Source: Kluyvera georgiana ATCC 51603
GTDB lineage: Bacteria; Pseudomonadota; Gammaproteobacteria; Enterobacterales; Enterobacteriaceae
DNA: 60,989 nt
NCBI RefSeq assembly: GCF_001654985.1
Contig: NZ_LXEU01000050.1
Location: 1-60,989 of the forward strand
Reading direction: 5' to 3'
A program made the translations under genes and the position numbers. Positions 1-9,430 of the stretch are shown here, piece after piece (position 1 is the first letter of the stretch; each line of letters begins with the position of its first letter). The notes under the pieces are model-generated. The model was given only the letters and a program-made list of their open reading frames with translations. It did no database searches and had not been told where the DNA came from.

Positions 1-151
1 GCAATTTATATGGCGAGAGCAGAATAAGGAGCGCAACGGAGTGATAAATCCCAAAACATATCCCTCTGGCTGCTCACTATCATAGGGGATTTGTGTATGA
101 GAGACAGCGCCCCTTCGGGTAGAAGGGGCCAATTGCGCCAGGGGGAAAGAG
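1..151. other. Left edge, no gene supported
   Basis: No complete gene is visible. A plus-strand frame entering from the left edge stops at about 25-27 and could be the 3' end of a neighbouring gene, but too little is present to identify it. The rest is non-coding apart from the hairpin at 109-129. Confidence 0.5.
109..129 (-). terminator. Hairpin after the peptide ABC operon
   Basis: An 8-bp perfect stem (GCCCCTTC / GAAGGGGC) with a 5-nt loop lies 22 bases beyond the stop codon of the last gene of the minus-strand ABC operon. No clear T run follows, so it may be a weak terminator or an mRNA 3'-end stabiliser. Confidence 0.5.
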
Positions 152-856
152 TTACCCCATCCGGTGTTCACCGAGCTCCAGCGCCGTACGATCAAAGAAG
201 CGCTGAATCACCCCGCTGGCCATAAACGCCGCACGGTCGGACATGTGTGCAATCACATCCGCATCGTGGCTCACCAGCAGATAGGTCATGCTGTGCTCCA
301 GCTTCAGGCGATTGAGTAAATTGAGGATCTCGGCCTGCACCGACATATCCAGCGCCGACGTAGGTTCATCGAGCAGCAGAATTTTGGGCCGCAGCAGCAG
401 CGCTCGGGCAATCGCCACGCGCTGGCGCTGGCCGCCGGAAAGCTGATGAGGATAGCGGCTGGCGGCATCTGCGGGCAAACCCACCTGCTCCAGCGCCGTC
501 TGCACCCGCGCTGCAATATCCGTTTCGCCGTGAATTTTCAGCGGTTCGGCCAGCGTGCGCCACAGCGTATGGTTCGGGTGCAACGACGCGTACGGATCCT
601 GGAAAACCATCTGCACGTTGCGGCGTCGTTCACCCTGGAAAGGTGCTCCCGGCACAATGCGCTGACCAAACAGCGCGACGTTGCCGCGCCACTCGCGCTG
701 TAGTCCGGCAATGACGCGCAAAATCGTCGATTTACCGCAGCCCGACTCACCAATCAGGCTAAAGGTCTCTCCCGCATCGACGTGAAAACTGGCGGCAGAT
801 ACCGCGGTTTTGTCACCGAAGGTCACCTGCAGCGCCTCAAGATTAACGATCGTCAT
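152..856 (-). CDS. Peptide/nickel-type ABC importer, ATPase subunit 2 (DppF/OppF-like)
   Basis: Cytoplasmic ATPase that would power a Dpp/Opp-type importer together with the ATPase encoded just upstream. The 234-aa product has Walker A GESGCGKST near residues 36-44, the signature LSGGQRQR, Walker B LLLDEP and the switch histidine in LLVSHD. The open frame runs about 48 codons further upstream, but the ATG at 856 follows AGGAGG at good spacing and gives an N-terminus (MTIVNLEAL) typical of the family. It overlaps the upstream ATPase gene by 14 nt, implying coupled translation. It is shorter than DppF (about 330 aa) and lacks the usual C-terminal oligopeptide-specificity extension. It is the last gene of a five-gene operon. 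Substrate is not deducible. Confidence 0.9.
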   Translation of the reverse strand: MTIVNLEALQVTFGDKTAVSAASFHVDAGETFSLIGESGCGKSTILRVIAGLQREWRGNVALFGQRIVPGAPFQGERRRNVQMVFQDPYASLHPNHTLWRTLAEPLKIHGETDIAARVQTALEQVGLPADAASRYPHQLSGGQRQRVAIARALLLRPKILLLDEPTSALDMSVQAEILNLLNRLKLEHSMTYLLVSHDADVIAHMSDRAAFMASGVIQRFFDRTALELGEHRMG

Positions 857-1679
857 GCGCCGCCTCCTCAAAATTCTGCGTGCGGTCCAGCGTCGGCAGC
901 ATCTGCCCGTAAGTTTGCGCATTCGGGCGGCAGGTCCACAGCGTGCGAGTATAAGGATGCGTCGCCTGTGGCAGCTCACGGGCCGCCATCTCATCAACAC
1001 CGTTGCCCTGATACATCACCAGCACGCGATGACAGTGCTGGGCCACCAGCGGCAGATCGTGGCTAATCAGCAGCATCGCCATATGCCGCTGCTCGCACTG
1101 GGTCACCAGCAGCTCCAGGATCTGGTTACGCAGCCGCGCGTCCAGCGCCGAGGTCGGCTCATCGGCAATCAGGACCTGCGGGTCGTTGATCAGCGCAATC
1201 GCGATCATCACCCGCTGCCCCATACCGCCGGACAGCTCGCCCGGATAGCGGCTCAGTACCCGTACGTCCAGCCCCATCGCCAGCACCGCGGCTTCAATTT
1301 TCTCCTGTCGTTCACGGCGGCTCAGTCTCTGATGCAGCGTTAACGCTTCTTCCAACTGCGCATAAACCGTTTTCACCGGATTCAGCGCATAGCGAGGGTC
1401 TTGCAACACCATCGCGATATCGTTACCGCGCAGCGCTCGCCAGCCTTTAGCATTCAGTGACAGCACATCGCGCCCAAGTACGTTGAGGCGCTTAGCGCTT
1501 ACGATGCCGGGTTTGCGCACCAGCCCCATCAGCGCACGTGCGGTCATCGATTTACCGGAGCCGGATTCCCCCACCAGCGCCAGCCGCTCGATGCCGAGGG
1601 TGAAGCGCATCTGGTTGACGACGCGTGCGCCGGGATAATCAATATTCAGCCCTTCTACGGAGAGTCGTGGCTCAGTCAT
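843..1679 (-). CDS. Peptide/nickel-type ABC importer, ATPase subunit 1 (DppD/OppD-like)
   Basis: First of two ATPases of the left-hand ABC importer, 278 aa. Visible motifs are Walker [10 protein letters not shown], an unusual signature LSGGMGQR, Walker B VLIADEPTSALD and switch-region LISHDL. The start at 1679 (MTEPRLSVEG) is preferred over an upstream in-frame alternative because it overlaps the stop of the preceding permease gene by 8 nt, the usual arrangement in these operons. The C-terminal part after ALDARL is short compared with DppD, as in the partner ATPase. Function is assigned by family and operon position; the transported molecule is unknown. Confidence 0.9.
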   Translation of the reverse strand: MTEPRLSVEGLNIDYPGARVVNQMRFTLGIERLALVGESGSGKSMTARALMGLVRKPGIVSAKRLNVLGRDVLSLNAKGWRALRGNDIAMVLQDPRYALNPVKTVYAQLEEALTLHQRLSRRERQEKIEAAVLAMGLDVRVLSRYPGELSGGMGQRVMIAIALINDPQVLIADEPTSALDARLRNQILELLVTQCEQRHMAMLLISHDLPLVAQHCHRVLVMYQGNGVDEMAARELPQATHPYTRTLWTCRPNAQTYGQMLPTLDRTQNFEEAAHDDR

Positions 1680-2505
1680 GTTGCGGCTCCAGTACGTCTC
1701 GTAAACCATCACCCAGCAGATTAAACGCCAGGCTGGCGATCAGAATCGCGGCCCCCGGCGCGGCGGCTATCCACCACTGGTCAAATATCACCTGCATGCC
1801 ATCGGCAATCATCGCGCCCCACTCCGCCATCGGCGGACGCGCGCCCAGACCGAGGAAACCTAACCCAGCGGCGGCCAGAATGATCCCCGCCAGATCCAGC
1901 GCCAGCCGCACGATCGCCGACGGCAGACACAGCGGCAGAATATGGCCCACCAGCAACCGCAGACCTCGAATCCCCATCATCTCAGCGGCGGCCAGATAAT
2001 CGCTGTGCCGCAGACGCTGAATCTCACTGCGCGCCTGACGCGCGTAGGCGGGCCAGGTGGTGAGCGCCAGCGCCAGCGCGCCGTTGACGAGCCCTGGCCC
2101 AAGCATTGCCACGAAGGCAAAGGCCAGAATCAATCGCGGCATCGACATCACCACGTCGGTAAAGCGCATCAGAATGCGCTCCAGCCAGCCGCCGTAATAG
2201 CCAGAGAGAATCCCCATCAGTAGCCCCACCGGCAGCGTAATCACCGTGACCAGCGCCACCAGCCCCAGCGCCGGGCGGGTACCGTAAATCAGCCTTGAGA
2301 GCAGGTCGCGTCCGTAGCTGTCGGTGCCCAGCCAATGCTGGGATGAAGGCATTTGCAGGCGCATCGCGGCATCCTGCCAGTTCGGATCCATGGGCGCGAG
2401 CCACGGCGCGAACAGCGCGACCAGCAGCAGTAACGCGATAACGATCAGCCCACAGAATGCCGCAGGTGAACGCAACAGACGGCGTAAAAATAGCGAAGCT
2501 GGCAT
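1672..2505 (-). CDS. Peptide/nickel-type ABC importer, permease C (DppC-like)
   Basis: Inner-membrane permease of 277 aa. A first membrane helix near residues 14-36 (FCGLIVIALLLLVALFAPWL) is followed by the periplasmic loop with the family motif HWLGTDSYGRDLLSRL, four further helices, and a cytoplasmic EAA-type loop around YLAAAEMMGIRG that docks on the ATPases. The start ATG overlaps the stop of the upstream permease gene by one base. Length and motif order match DppC/OppC/SapC. It shares the plan of SapC encoded at 19.3 kb but is clearly a separate lineage. Confidence 0.93.
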   Translation of the reverse strand: MPASLFLRRLLRSPAAFCGLIVIALLLLVALFAPWLAPMDPNWQDAAMRLQMPSSQHWLGTDSYGRDLLSRLIYGTRPALGLVALVTVITLPVGLLMGILSGYYGGWLERILMRFTDVVMSMPRLILAFAFVAMLGPGLVNGALALALTTWPAYARQARSEIQRLRHSDYLAAAEMMGIRGLRLLVGHILPLCLPSAIVRLALDLAGIILAAAGLGFLGLGARPPMAEWGAMIADGMQVIFDQWWIAAAPGAAILIASLAFNLLGDGLRDVLEPQHD

Positions 2506-3554
2506 CAGCGAACCCTCGGGTCGGTTAGCCGCACCAGAGCATCGGTGAGGTTATTAATCAACACAAAACAAACGCCGATCAGCAGCGTTCCTCCCATAAT
2601 CGCCGCCGTATCGCCCGCAAACAGCGCCGTCGTCAGATAGCGGCCAATGCCCGGCCAGGAGAACACCGTTTCGGTCAGCGCGGCGCCTTCCAGCATCGAG
2701 GTATAGGCCAGCGCAATCACCGTCAGCAGCGTACCGCGAATGTTCGGCAGCACGTGGCGAAGCAGAATGCTCATCTCGCCCGCACCTTTTGCGCGCGCCA
2801 GCAGAATGTACTCTTTGTTCATCTCGCTCAGGCAGGCGGAACGCGTGAGGCGCGTGATGCTCGCGAGCGAATAGTAGGCCAGCAGCAAAACGGGCAGCAC
2901 CAGGTGGCTGAAGGCATTGCGAAACGCGTCTTTGTCGCCGGAAAGCCAGGTATCAATCAGCGCGAAGCCGGTTTTTGGCTCAATGGTGAACTGATAAATA
3001 TCGTCCAGCCGACCGGGGCCGGGGCTCCACTGCAGCTTCGCGTAGAACAGCGCCAGCATCAGCAGCCCGAGCCAGAAAATCGGCACCGAGTTGCCCAGCA
3101 GCGTCAGCGTACGCACGGCTAAATCCCACGGAGAACCGGCATAGCGGGCGCAGAGCACGCCGGCAATTACGCCAAAGAACGCGCCGATAATCAGCGCCAG
3201 CGTCGCCAGTTCCAGCGTTGCCGGAAACGCCGCCAGCAGATCGTGCAGTACCGGCTGACCGGTGGCGCTGGCGGTACCGAGATCGCCGTGGGCCAGATTA
3301 ACAAGATAGTGCCAGAACTGTACGGGCAGTGAGCGGTCAAGGCCAAGCTGGTGACGCACCTGATCGTAAGTCGATTGGCTGGCGTGATCGCCAACAATTT
3401 GCAGCACCCGGTCAACGGGAGAGAGCGCAGAGAGCGCGAAAGTGACCAGCAGTAGCCCCAGCAGGGTAAGCGCCAGCGTGAGCAGACCTTGCAATAGCGC
3501 CGACAGAAAACGCCGGGTGCGTTGCGCGGTGGGATTCGGTAAAGCGGCGGGCAT
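2505..3554 (-). CDS. Peptide/nickel-type ABC importer, permease B (DppB-like)
   Basis: Inner-membrane permease of 349 aa. It has an N-terminal helix near residues 15-40, a periplasmic segment containing VQFWHYLVNLAHGDLG (family motif for DppB/OppB), then further helices and an EAA loop around EYILLARAKGAG. The ATG at 3554 is chosen over an in-frame TTG six codons upstream. GGA about 8 nt ahead is the likely ribosome site. It lies 78 nt downstream of the binding-protein gene and one base into the next permease. The gap contains a short GC-rich inverted repeat (CGGCCCGACG near 3591-3619), often seen after highly expressed binding-protein genes. Confidence 0.93.
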   Translation of the reverse strand: MPAALPNPTAQRTRRFLSALLQGLLTLALTLLGLLLVTFALSALSPVDRVLQIVGDHASQSTYDQVRHQLGLDRSLPVQFWHYLVNLAHGDLGTASATGQPVLHDLLAAFPATLELATLALIIGAFFGVIAGVLCARYAGSPWDLAVRTLTLLGNSVPIFWLGLLMLALFYAKLQWSPGPGRLDDIYQFTIEPKTGFALIDTWLSGDKDAFRNAFSHLVLPVLLLAYYSLASITRLTRSACLSEMNKEYILLARAKGAGEMSILLRHVLPNIRGTLLTVIALAYTSMLEGAALTETVFSWPGIGRYLTTALFAGDTAAIMGGTLLIGVCFVLINNLTDALVRLTDPRVR

Positions 3555-3632
3555 GTGAATTCCGTATATCAACGATAAAACGAACGGCAGCGGCCCGACG
3601 ATTCAGACCGTCGGGCCGCTGAAGCGATGGCA

Positions 3633-5201
3633 TTACTTAGTGACGCGGTCGTACCAAACCATATCGGCGTTAAGCCCCTGCTGATAGCCTTTCACGTTAT
3701 CGCGAACCACAATCTGGGTTTTGCCCTGGTCGATAAACACGTACGGCGAGTTACGTTGCAGTTCTTCCTGCATTTTTTTGTACAGGTCGAGGCGCTTTGC
3801 CGCATCCGGCTCGGCCACCGCCGCCAGCGTCGCTTTATTCAGCTCAGGGATTTTCCAGCCGTTCAGTCCGGCTACGGTGCTGGACTTACCGTCGTTATAG
3901 GCGAAGGCGCTGGCGTTAGAGTGGGCATCGAAGTAATCCGGGATCCACAGGCGAATCGCCGCCTGATGCTGTTTCGCCCGCACCCGAGCGTAAACCTGGC
4001 TGCCGGCGGCAGGCAGCAGATCGACCTTCACCCCACCCTGCGCAAAGCTCGCCTGCATGGACTGCGCGATGGTGATAAACGGCGGTTTATTTTCCACATC
4101 AAGGGTAAAGTGCGCATCTTTAATGCCCGCTTTAGCCAGAATCTCTTTCGCTTTCGCCGGGTCAAATTTGAACGGCGTGTTATCCAGCGCGCCCGGGAAA
4201 CCGACCGGCAGGAAGCTCTGATGCACGAAGTACTGGCCTTTCAGCAAATCTTTAGTGATGCCGTTATAGTCCACCAGCCAGCGGGACGCTTCCCAGAAAG
4301 CCGGGTTGGCCAGCAGCGGGTTAGCGCTGTTGCCGGTGTTGAACACCAGGTAATTTTGTTCAGCGGAAGGAATACTCAGCACCTGCAGGCCCGGCTTGCC
4401 CTGCAGAGCGTCAATCTGGTCAGCGCCCAGATCGCGCGCCACGTCGGCGTCGCCCTGCTGGATCAGCAGACGACGGGAAGCCGGGTCAGGCACGTTTTTG
4501 ATGATCACGCTTTTCAGCTTCGGCGCGCCGGTTGGCGACGTTGCGTTCGCTTCAAGGACGATCGCCTGATGCGGTTGATAGACGCGCATTTTGAACGCGC
4601 CGCTGCCCGCCGAGTGCATTTTCAGCCACTCGTTGCCGAAGTCGCCGCCTTTCACGTTGGCGGCTACCAGCTTCTCATCCACAATCGAGGCAATGGGCGT
4701 GGACAGAATATTCAGCGCCACCGCCGGGCTGACGTCGGCGGTCCAGCTGAGCTGCAGGGTATGGTCATCCACTTTTTTCAGATGGCTGGCGATGTTGTCC
4801 GGCTGCCAGCCGAGGACGTTGAGAATAAATGCCGGTGATTTGTTCAGCGTCACGGCACGGATGTAAGAGAAAATCACATCTTCGGGACGTAGCGGGTTGC
4901 CGGAGGCAAATTTCGCGTCGTTTTTCAGCTTGATAGTCAGCGTTTTCGCCGCCGCATCGGCCTGCCAGCTTTCCGCCAGAATCGGCGTGATTTTTGCCGG
5001 ATCGTTGCGGTCTGGCTGCACCAGCCGCTGGTACAGGCTCGGCACCGTCTGGATACTGGAAAGCTCGTTGGCTTCCGCCGGGTCGAGACTGACAATATCA
5101 TCCAGCCCCTGAGCCACCACCAGCGTATTCGGCGGCGTGGCGGCATAAGCGGAGGCTGACAGCGCGGTCAGCACAAATAACGGCAGCAGTTTTCTGGTCA
5201 T
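3633..5201 (-). CDS. Peptide/nickel-type ABC importer, periplasmic binding protein (SBP_bac_5)
   Basis: Periplasmic solute-binding protein of 522 aa that delivers substrate to the two permeases encoded downstream. A classic signal peptide (MTRKLLPLFVLTALSASAYA, cleavage after AYA) is followed by the family opening TLVVAQGLDDIVSLDPAEANE and the segments PILAESW and KLKNDAKFASGNPLRPEDV typical of DppA/OppA/NikA proteins. AGGAAG precedes the ATG. First gene of the operon. An AT-rich 124-nt leader separates it from ycjF. Related in fold to SapA (16.7 kb) but different in sequence. Ligand could be a peptide, heme, opine or metal chelate; nothing here decides. Confidence 0.93.
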   Translation of the reverse strand: MTRKLLPLFVLTALSASAYAATPPNTLVVAQGLDDIVSLDPAEANELSSIQTVPSLYQRLVQPDRNDPAKITPILAESWQADAAAKTLTIKLKNDAKFASGNPLRPEDVIFSYIRAVTLNKSPAFILNVLGWQPDNIASHLKKVDDHTLQLSWTADVSPAVALNILSTPIASIVDEKLVAANVKGGDFGNEWLKMHSAGSGAFKMRVYQPHQAIVLEANATSPTGAPKLKSVIIKNVPDPASRRLLIQQGDADVARDLGADQIDALQGKPGLQVLSIPSAEQNYLVFNTGNSANPLLANPAFWEASRWLVDYNGITKDLLKGQYFVHQSFLPVGFPGALDNTPFKFDPAKAKEILAKAGIKDAHFTLDVENKPPFITIAQSMQASFAQGGVKVDLLPAAGSQVYARVRAKQHQAAIRLWIPDYFDAHSNASAFAYNDGKSSTVAGLNGWKIPELNKATLAAVAEPDAAKRLDLYKKMQEELQRNSPYVFIDQGKTQIVVRDNVKGYQQGLNADMVWYDRVTK

Positions 5202-5325
5202 CGGACTTCCTGAGAGTGATCATGCAGTTGACGGTATCCGCTAAGTTAGCCCCGCATGTCACTTTCAGTAAAGTTAAGTATAAATATACTCTATGCCATT
5301 TTGTTATAAGGTTATTTATCTTCGC

Positions 5326-6393
5326 TTATTGCTCGGGCGTCGCCGCGTTTTTTCCCTTCTGCAGCGTGGTCTTCAACTGCCCCACCAGCTCGCGGCGGAA
5401 ATCGCCAAGACGCGGTTTGTCGTTATCGATCCACGGCAGCGGACGGCAAAGTTCCATCGCCTTGATACCTAAGCGTGCGGTCAACAGCCCGGCGCCGATG
5501 CCCTGCGCCGCTCGGGTGGACAGCCGCGCCGCCAGATCCTGCGACATCCAGTCCATACCAATCTCACGCACCAGTTCGGTGGCGCCAGCAAAGGCGATGT
5601 TAATCAGCACCAGGCGGAACAGGCGCAGGCGGCTGTAGTAGCCCAGCTCAATGCCGTACAGGTTGGCGATGCGGTTGATCAGGCGCAGGTTGCGCCAGGC
5701 GATAAAGCCCATATCCACCAGCGCCAGCGGGCTGACGGCGATCATCAGCGTCGATTCCGCCGCCGAGCGGCTGATTTCACGACGCGCCTGAGCATCCAGC
5801 ACCGGCTGCACCAGATGCGCATAGAGGCTCACCACCTCGCGATCGCTCTGGGTTTCGTGGATCGCCGCGTACCAGCGTTGAAGCGCCGGATGCGACTGAT
5901 CCAGCCCGGCCTGACGCGCCAGCCCTTCGCAGAACGCGCGCGCCTTCCCCACGCCGTGGCTGTGCATCAAGGTCCGCGCTTCATCGCGCTCCTGTGCGCG
6001 CTGGCGTAACCGCCACAGCCTGCGCCATTCTGTCGCGACCGAACCCACGCCTGCGCCGACAATCAGCGCACCGGCGACGCAGCCGCCCAGCGCGGCCCAG
6101 TCCTGAGTTTGCCAGGCGTTGACCGTCCACTGCACGCCCTGCGCCACGACGCTGGCGCCAAACAGCGTCAACCCGGCGGTGACCATTTTACGCCACAGGC
6201 TACGTTTTGGCCGCAGCGCCGCTTCCACGGTGGCTTCGGCCTGCCCTTCCTGCTCGCCGTCGGCATCGAGCGCGACGGGAGCAAATTTATCCGCCGCATC
6301 CCCCTCAAACGCCTGCGCGGTTTTAAACTGTTCCGGCTTCACTTCGTCGAGCGGCCCGTCAAAATCGATTCGCGGTTTAAATGAGTCGGTCAT
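5326..6393 (-). CDS. ycjF: YcjF, inner-membrane protein of the Psp neighbourhood (DUF697/TIGR01620)
   Basis: Membrane protein of 355 aa, nearly the E. coli length. An acidic N-terminal domain of about 70 residues is followed by a basic stretch (RPKRSLWRK) and two membrane helices around residues 70-120. Further hydrophobic segments near residues 210-260 belong to the DUF697 region. It overlaps the end of ycjX by 4 nt and is translated from the same mRNA. In proteobacteria ycjX-ycjF accompany psp genes and are induced under envelope stress. The biochemical role is not settled. Confidence 0.96.
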   Translation of the reverse strand: MTDSFKPRIDFDGPLDEVKPEQFKTAQAFEGDAADKFAPVALDADGEQEGQAEATVEAALRPKRSLWRKMVTAGLTLFGASVVAQGVQWTVNAWQTQDWAALGGCVAGALIVGAGVGSVATEWRRLWRLRQRAQERDEARTLMHSHGVGKARAFCEGLARQAGLDQSHPALQRWYAAIHETQSDREVVSLYAHLVQPVLDAQARREISRSAAESTLMIAVSPLALVDMGFIAWRNLRLINRIANLYGIELGYYSRLRLFRLVLINIAFAGATELVREIGMDWMSQDLAARLSTRAAQGIGAGLLTARLGIKAMELCRPLPWIDNDKPRLGDFRRELVGQLKTTLQKGKNAATPEQ

Positions 6394-7787
6394 CGCAGCT
6401 TATCTCCAATTAAAAACTCCAGCGCGGCATCCAGGCGGATATGCGGCAGCGGCTGGTCAACGTCCATCGTCTGCGGGCGGAAAGCCTCAAACTGGAAGCC
6501 CTGTTTATCCCAGAACGCCTGCCCCGGCAGACGCGCTGGCACCTCGCCGGGGTAAACGGTCAGCGGCTGTCCGTCGCTCAGCCGGTGCCCACGCAGCGCG
6601 GGGATCTTCTCGCCGTTCACCTCAATCAGCCCGCTTTGCGTTGCCTGTACCGACGCCAGCCCCAGACAGTCCATGGTGATGCCTTCAAAGGCTGCGTTCT
6701 GCCAGGCGTCCTGAATCAGCTGTTGCAGCAGCGACACCATATTGCCGTGCTGGTCCACGGTGACGTGATCCGCCTTGGTGGCGGCAAACAGCAGCTTATC
6801 AATGACCGGCGAAAACAGGCGGCGGAACAGCGTGCGCTGACCGTAGTGGAAACTGTGCATCAGCTGCGTTAGCGCCAGGCGCATATCGTTAAACGCCTGC
6901 GGCCCGCTGTTCAGCGGCTGCAGGCAGTCCACCAGCACAATCTGGCGGTCAAAGCGCAGGAAATGATCTTTATAGAAGCCTTTTACGACCTTTTCGCAAT
7001 AGTAGTTAAAGCGTTCGCGCAGCATCCCGGCGTTGCTGTGTTTATCGGCTTGCGCCAGTTTTGCCTCTCCCACGCCGTCAACGTCCGGCCACGGGAAAAA
7101 TTGCAGCGCGGGCGCGCCGGCCATATCGCCGGGCAGCACGAACCGTCCAGGCTGGATGAAGTGCAGACCTTGCTGCTTACATTGATGCAGATAATCGGTC
7201 CAGGCCTGTGCGATTTCCGCCAGCCGGTTTTCATCGGCCGGAGCCAGCGGATCCAGCCCGGCGCACAGCTGACGCCATTTAGCCGACCACTCGCCGCGCT
7301 GACCATTCAGCAGACCGGTCATCTGCCGCGACCAGGTCAGGTAGTCCTGATTGAGCATTGGCAGGTCAAGCAGCCACTCGCCGGGATAATCGACAATCTC
7401 CAGGTACAGCGTGGAAGTCTCTTTAAAGTGGCGCAGCAGTGAGTCATGCGATTTGTAGCGCAGCGCCAGGCGAATTTCGCTCACGCCACGCGTCGGCGTT
7501 GGCCACGACGGCGGCTGTCCGTATAGCTGAGCCAGCCCTTCATCGTAGGTAAAACGGGGAATGCCGAGGTCGCGCTGAGGAATACGTTTCACCCCCAGCA
7601 GGCGTTCTTCGCGCACCGCGCTCAACAACGGCAGCCGCGCGCCGGTATGTACGTTCAGCAGTTGATTCACCAGGCCGGTGATAAAAGCGGTCTTGCCGCT
7701 ACGGCTCAGGCCGGTAACGGCAAGACGAAGATGCCGGTCAACGCCACGGTTGACCAGCGCATTGAATTCATTTTTGAGTCGCTTCAT
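6390..7787 (-). CDS. ycjX: YcjX, P-loop NTPase of the Psp neighbourhood (DUF463)
   Basis: Cytoplasmic GTPase-like protein of 465 aa, identical in length to E. coli YcjX as recalled. The P-loop SRSGKTAF lies near residues 28-35. A second nucleotide-site region is suggested by [16 protein letters not shown] (DxPGE, a G3-like motif) and a guanine-specificity-like AATKADH near residue 330. The gene begins 34 nt after pspD on the same strand, so it is likely co-transcribed from the psp promoter. This differs from E. coli, where pspE and the ycjM-W sugar cluster intervene. Strongly conserved throughout. Confidence 0.97.
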   Translation of the reverse strand: MKRLKNEFNALVNRGVDRHLRLAVTGLSRSGKTAFITGLVNQLLNVHTGARLPLLSAVREERLLGVKRIPQRDLGIPRFTYDEGLAQLYGQPPSWPTPTRGVSEIRLALRYKSHDSLLRHFKETSTLYLEIVDYPGEWLLDLPMLNQDYLTWSRQMTGLLNGQRGEWSAKWRQLCAGLDPLAPADENRLAEIAQAWTDYLHQCKQQGLHFIQPGRFVLPGDMAGAPALQFFPWPDVDGVGEAKLAQADKHSNAGMLRERFNYYCEKVVKGFYKDHFLRFDRQIVLVDCLQPLNSGPQAFNDMRLALTQLMHSFHYGQRTLFRRLFSPVIDKLLFAATKADHVTVDQHGNMVSLLQQLIQDAWQNAAFEGITMDCLGLASVQATQSGLIEVNGEKIPALRGHRLSDGQPLTVYPGEVPARLPGQAFWDKQGFQFEAFRPQTMDVDQPLPHIRLDAALEFLIGDKLR

Positions 7788-7821
7788 TGCTTATCAGACA
7801 CTCCTGTCAACGCCGATAGCG

Positions 7822-8040
7822 CTATTTTGCCATGGGGAAATAGCGTTTGGCGAGGCGCGACAGCAGCGGTTCCAGCGCCACCGCCAGAAACATCTTCAGC
7901 GGACGGCGGGCAACGGACTTCACCGCCCACCCGGCAACGCCTGCCGGGCCATAGCGCAGTGCGGTCAGCAGGGCAAGCTTGCCGACGATTTTCAAACCGG
8001 GCTTCACCTTCTGGCCTGCCCGCTGCCATTTATTGCTCAT
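7822..8040 (-). CDS. pspD: Phage shock protein D
   Basis: Small 72-aa protein with the family pattern of a basic, amphipathic N-terminus and a hydrophobic centre ([22 protein letters not shown]). It is a peripheral inner-membrane protein of unclear function, co-induced with pspABC. The start at 8040 gives MSNKWQRAG, matching the family, and lies 14 nt after pspC. No pspE rhodanese gene follows; the next gene is ycjX. Confidence 0.93.
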   Translation of the reverse strand: MSNKWQRAGQKVKPGLKIVGKLALLTALRYGPAGVAGWAVKSVARRPLKMFLAVALEPLLSRLAKRYFPMAK

Positions 8041-8054
8041 TATTCACCTCTGTA

Positions 8055-8411
8055 TCAGAGCTGACGGAAACGGCTGCGCAACGTAAAGGTATCGGACGTC
8101 ACATAGCGTTCCATCTCGCGTAACCGCTGTTCACCGGCGGCTAATTCAGCATCCACCGCATCCAGCAAATCGCGGCTGGAGGGCTGATGCGGGTTGTTCA
8201 TCATCCCTTCCGGCATCGGATCGAGGGCGAAGGTTAAAATGACATAGGCGACAACGACAAAGAAAAAGAGTCCAAATAGCATCGCCAGCACGGTAATAAT
8301 ACGAATCAGCTTCACCGGCACATCGAGGTACTCGGCAATACCGGCGCAGACCCCTTTCACCATGCCCCGCTGCGGGATTCGCCACAGCTTTTTGTTAAAA
8401 TCCAGCGCCAT
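8055..8411 (-). CDS. pspC: Phage shock protein C, membrane sensor
   Basis: 118-aa inner-membrane protein. The PspC domain occupies residues 8-65 (LWRIPQRGMVKGVCAGIAEYL) with a membrane helix at about residues 40-63 (VLAMLFGLFFFVVVAYVILT). A periplasmic/cytoplasmic helical C-terminal tail follows. With PspB it senses envelope damage and recruits PspA away from PspF. The ATG overlaps the pspB stop by one base, so the two partners are translationally coupled. Confidence 0.97.
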   Translation of the reverse strand: MALDFNKKLWRIPQRGMVKGVCAGIAEYLDVPVKLIRIITVLAMLFGLFFFVVVAYVILTFALDPMPEGMMNNPHQPSSRDLLDAVDAELAAGEQRLREMERYVTSDTFTLRSRFRQL

Positions 8412-8635
8412 TATTTGTCCCTCCAGTTCGGATGTTCAGCATCCAGAATGGCTTCCAGCGCCTGAATACGCTCGCGCATCCGCTTTGCGTCATCGGTTAA
8501 CTGCATCAGCCGCTGCTGCTCGCCCTGGGACAACTCGCCAGAGCGGGAGCGATTGCTGTAGTGCAGCCACAGCCAAATCGGCAATACAAACAGGACAAAT
8601 AGCGTCAGGGGAATGCCGAGGAAAAGCGCGCTCAT
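8411..8635 (-). CDS. pspB: Phage shock protein B, membrane sensor partner
   Basis: 74-aa protein with an N-terminal membrane anchor (residues 4-24, LFLGIPLTLFVLFVLPIWLWL) followed by a cytoplasmic leucine-zipper-like helix (LMQLTDDAKRMRERIQALEAIL). It pairs with PspC to bind PspA under membrane stress. Length and sequence match the enteric family. It sits 52 nt after pspA. Confidence 0.97.
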   Translation of the reverse strand: MSALFLGIPLTLFVLFVLPIWLWLHYSNRSRSGELSQGEQQRLMQLTDDAKRMRERIQALEAILDAEHPNWRDK

Positions 8636-8687
8636 AGAAACTCCTTATATAGTATGAGCAGCGGCACGGTCAGTGCCGCCGGGATCA

Positions 8688-9356
8688 TTATTGGGTGTCC
8701 TGCTTCATTTTGGCTTTCAGCGCGGCCAGCTGCTCGCTGATTTCGTCATCGGCCTTCAGTTCAGCGAACTGCTGATCCAGCGACGGTTGTTTGCCAAAAC
8801 GGTGGCTTTCCGCTTCGGCTTCCATATGGTCGATACGGCGTTCAAAGGATTCAAAGCGAGCCATCGCTTCATCCAGTTTACCGCTGTCCAGTTGACGGCG
8901 CACATCGCGGGACGAATTCGCCGCCTGATGACGCAGTGCCAGAGACTGCTGACGGGCGCGAGTTTCGCTGAGCTTATTCTCCAGCTCGCCAATCTCTTTT
9001 TTCATCCGCGCCAGGGTTTCATCCACCAGCGTCACTTCATGTTCCAGGGTGGCGATCACGTCGGTCAGCTTCTGTTTTTCAATCAGCGCTGCGCGTGCCA
9101 GATCGTCTTTATCTTTACGCAGCGCCAGCTCGGCTTTCTCCTGCCACTCTTCCTGCTGCGCCAGCGCGCGTTCGACGCGGCGAGTCAGATCTTTCTTTTC
9201 CGCCAGCGCACGGGCGGAAGTGGAGCGCACTTCCACCAGCGTGTCTTCCATTTCCTGGATCATCAAACGGACCAGCTTCTGCGGATCTTCCGCTTTTTCC
9301 AGCAGCGAGTTGATGTTGGCGTTCACGATGTCGGCAAAACGAGAAAAAATACCCAT
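8688..9356 (-). CDS. pspA: Phage shock protein A, membrane-stress effector and PspF inhibitor
   Basis: 222-aa coiled-coil protein of the PspA/Vipp1/ESCRT-III family. It starts [19 protein letters not shown], the amphipathic membrane-binding helix, and continues as long heptad-rich helices to about residue 185. In unstressed cells it binds PspF and blocks sigma-54 activation; under stress it oligomerises on the inner membrane and limits proton leak. First gene of the psp operon, read from the sigma-54 promoter at 9409-9425. Confidence 0.98.
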   Translation of the reverse strand: MGIFSRFADIVNANINSLLEKAEDPQKLVRLMIQEMEDTLVEVRSTSARALAEKKDLTRRVERALAQQEEWQEKAELALRKDKDDLARAALIEKQKLTDVIATLEHEVTLVDETLARMKKEIGELENKLSETRARQQSLALRHQAANSSRDVRRQLDSGKLDEAMARFESFERRIDHMEAEAESHRFGKQPSLDQQFAELKADDEISEQLAALKAKMKQDTQ

Positions 9357-9408
9357 TGTTCAATCCTCATAGTTCTGTGTTTCGGGCTTAGCCCTGCGCA
9401 ATGACTAT

Positions 9409-9425
9409 TACAACTTCCGTGCCAA
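9409..9425 (-). promoter_or_regulatory. Sigma-54 promoter of pspA
   Basis: On the minus strand the sequence TTGGCACGGAAGTTGTA has the -24 (TTGGCAC) and -12 (TTGTA) elements at sigma-54 spacing, about 50 nt ahead of the pspA ATG. The place and sequence are close to the E. coli pspA promoter. The -12 GC is here GT, as in E. coli. Confidence 0.85.
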
Positions 9426-9430
9426 CTTTT

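Noticed and set aside
3627-4838. 403-codon open frame antisense to the peptide-binding protein gene
   Set aside because: It mirrors a clear SBP_bac_5 gene with signal peptide; the translation is low-complexity, rich in His, Arg and Gln, as expected from the opposite strand of a GC-rich gene.
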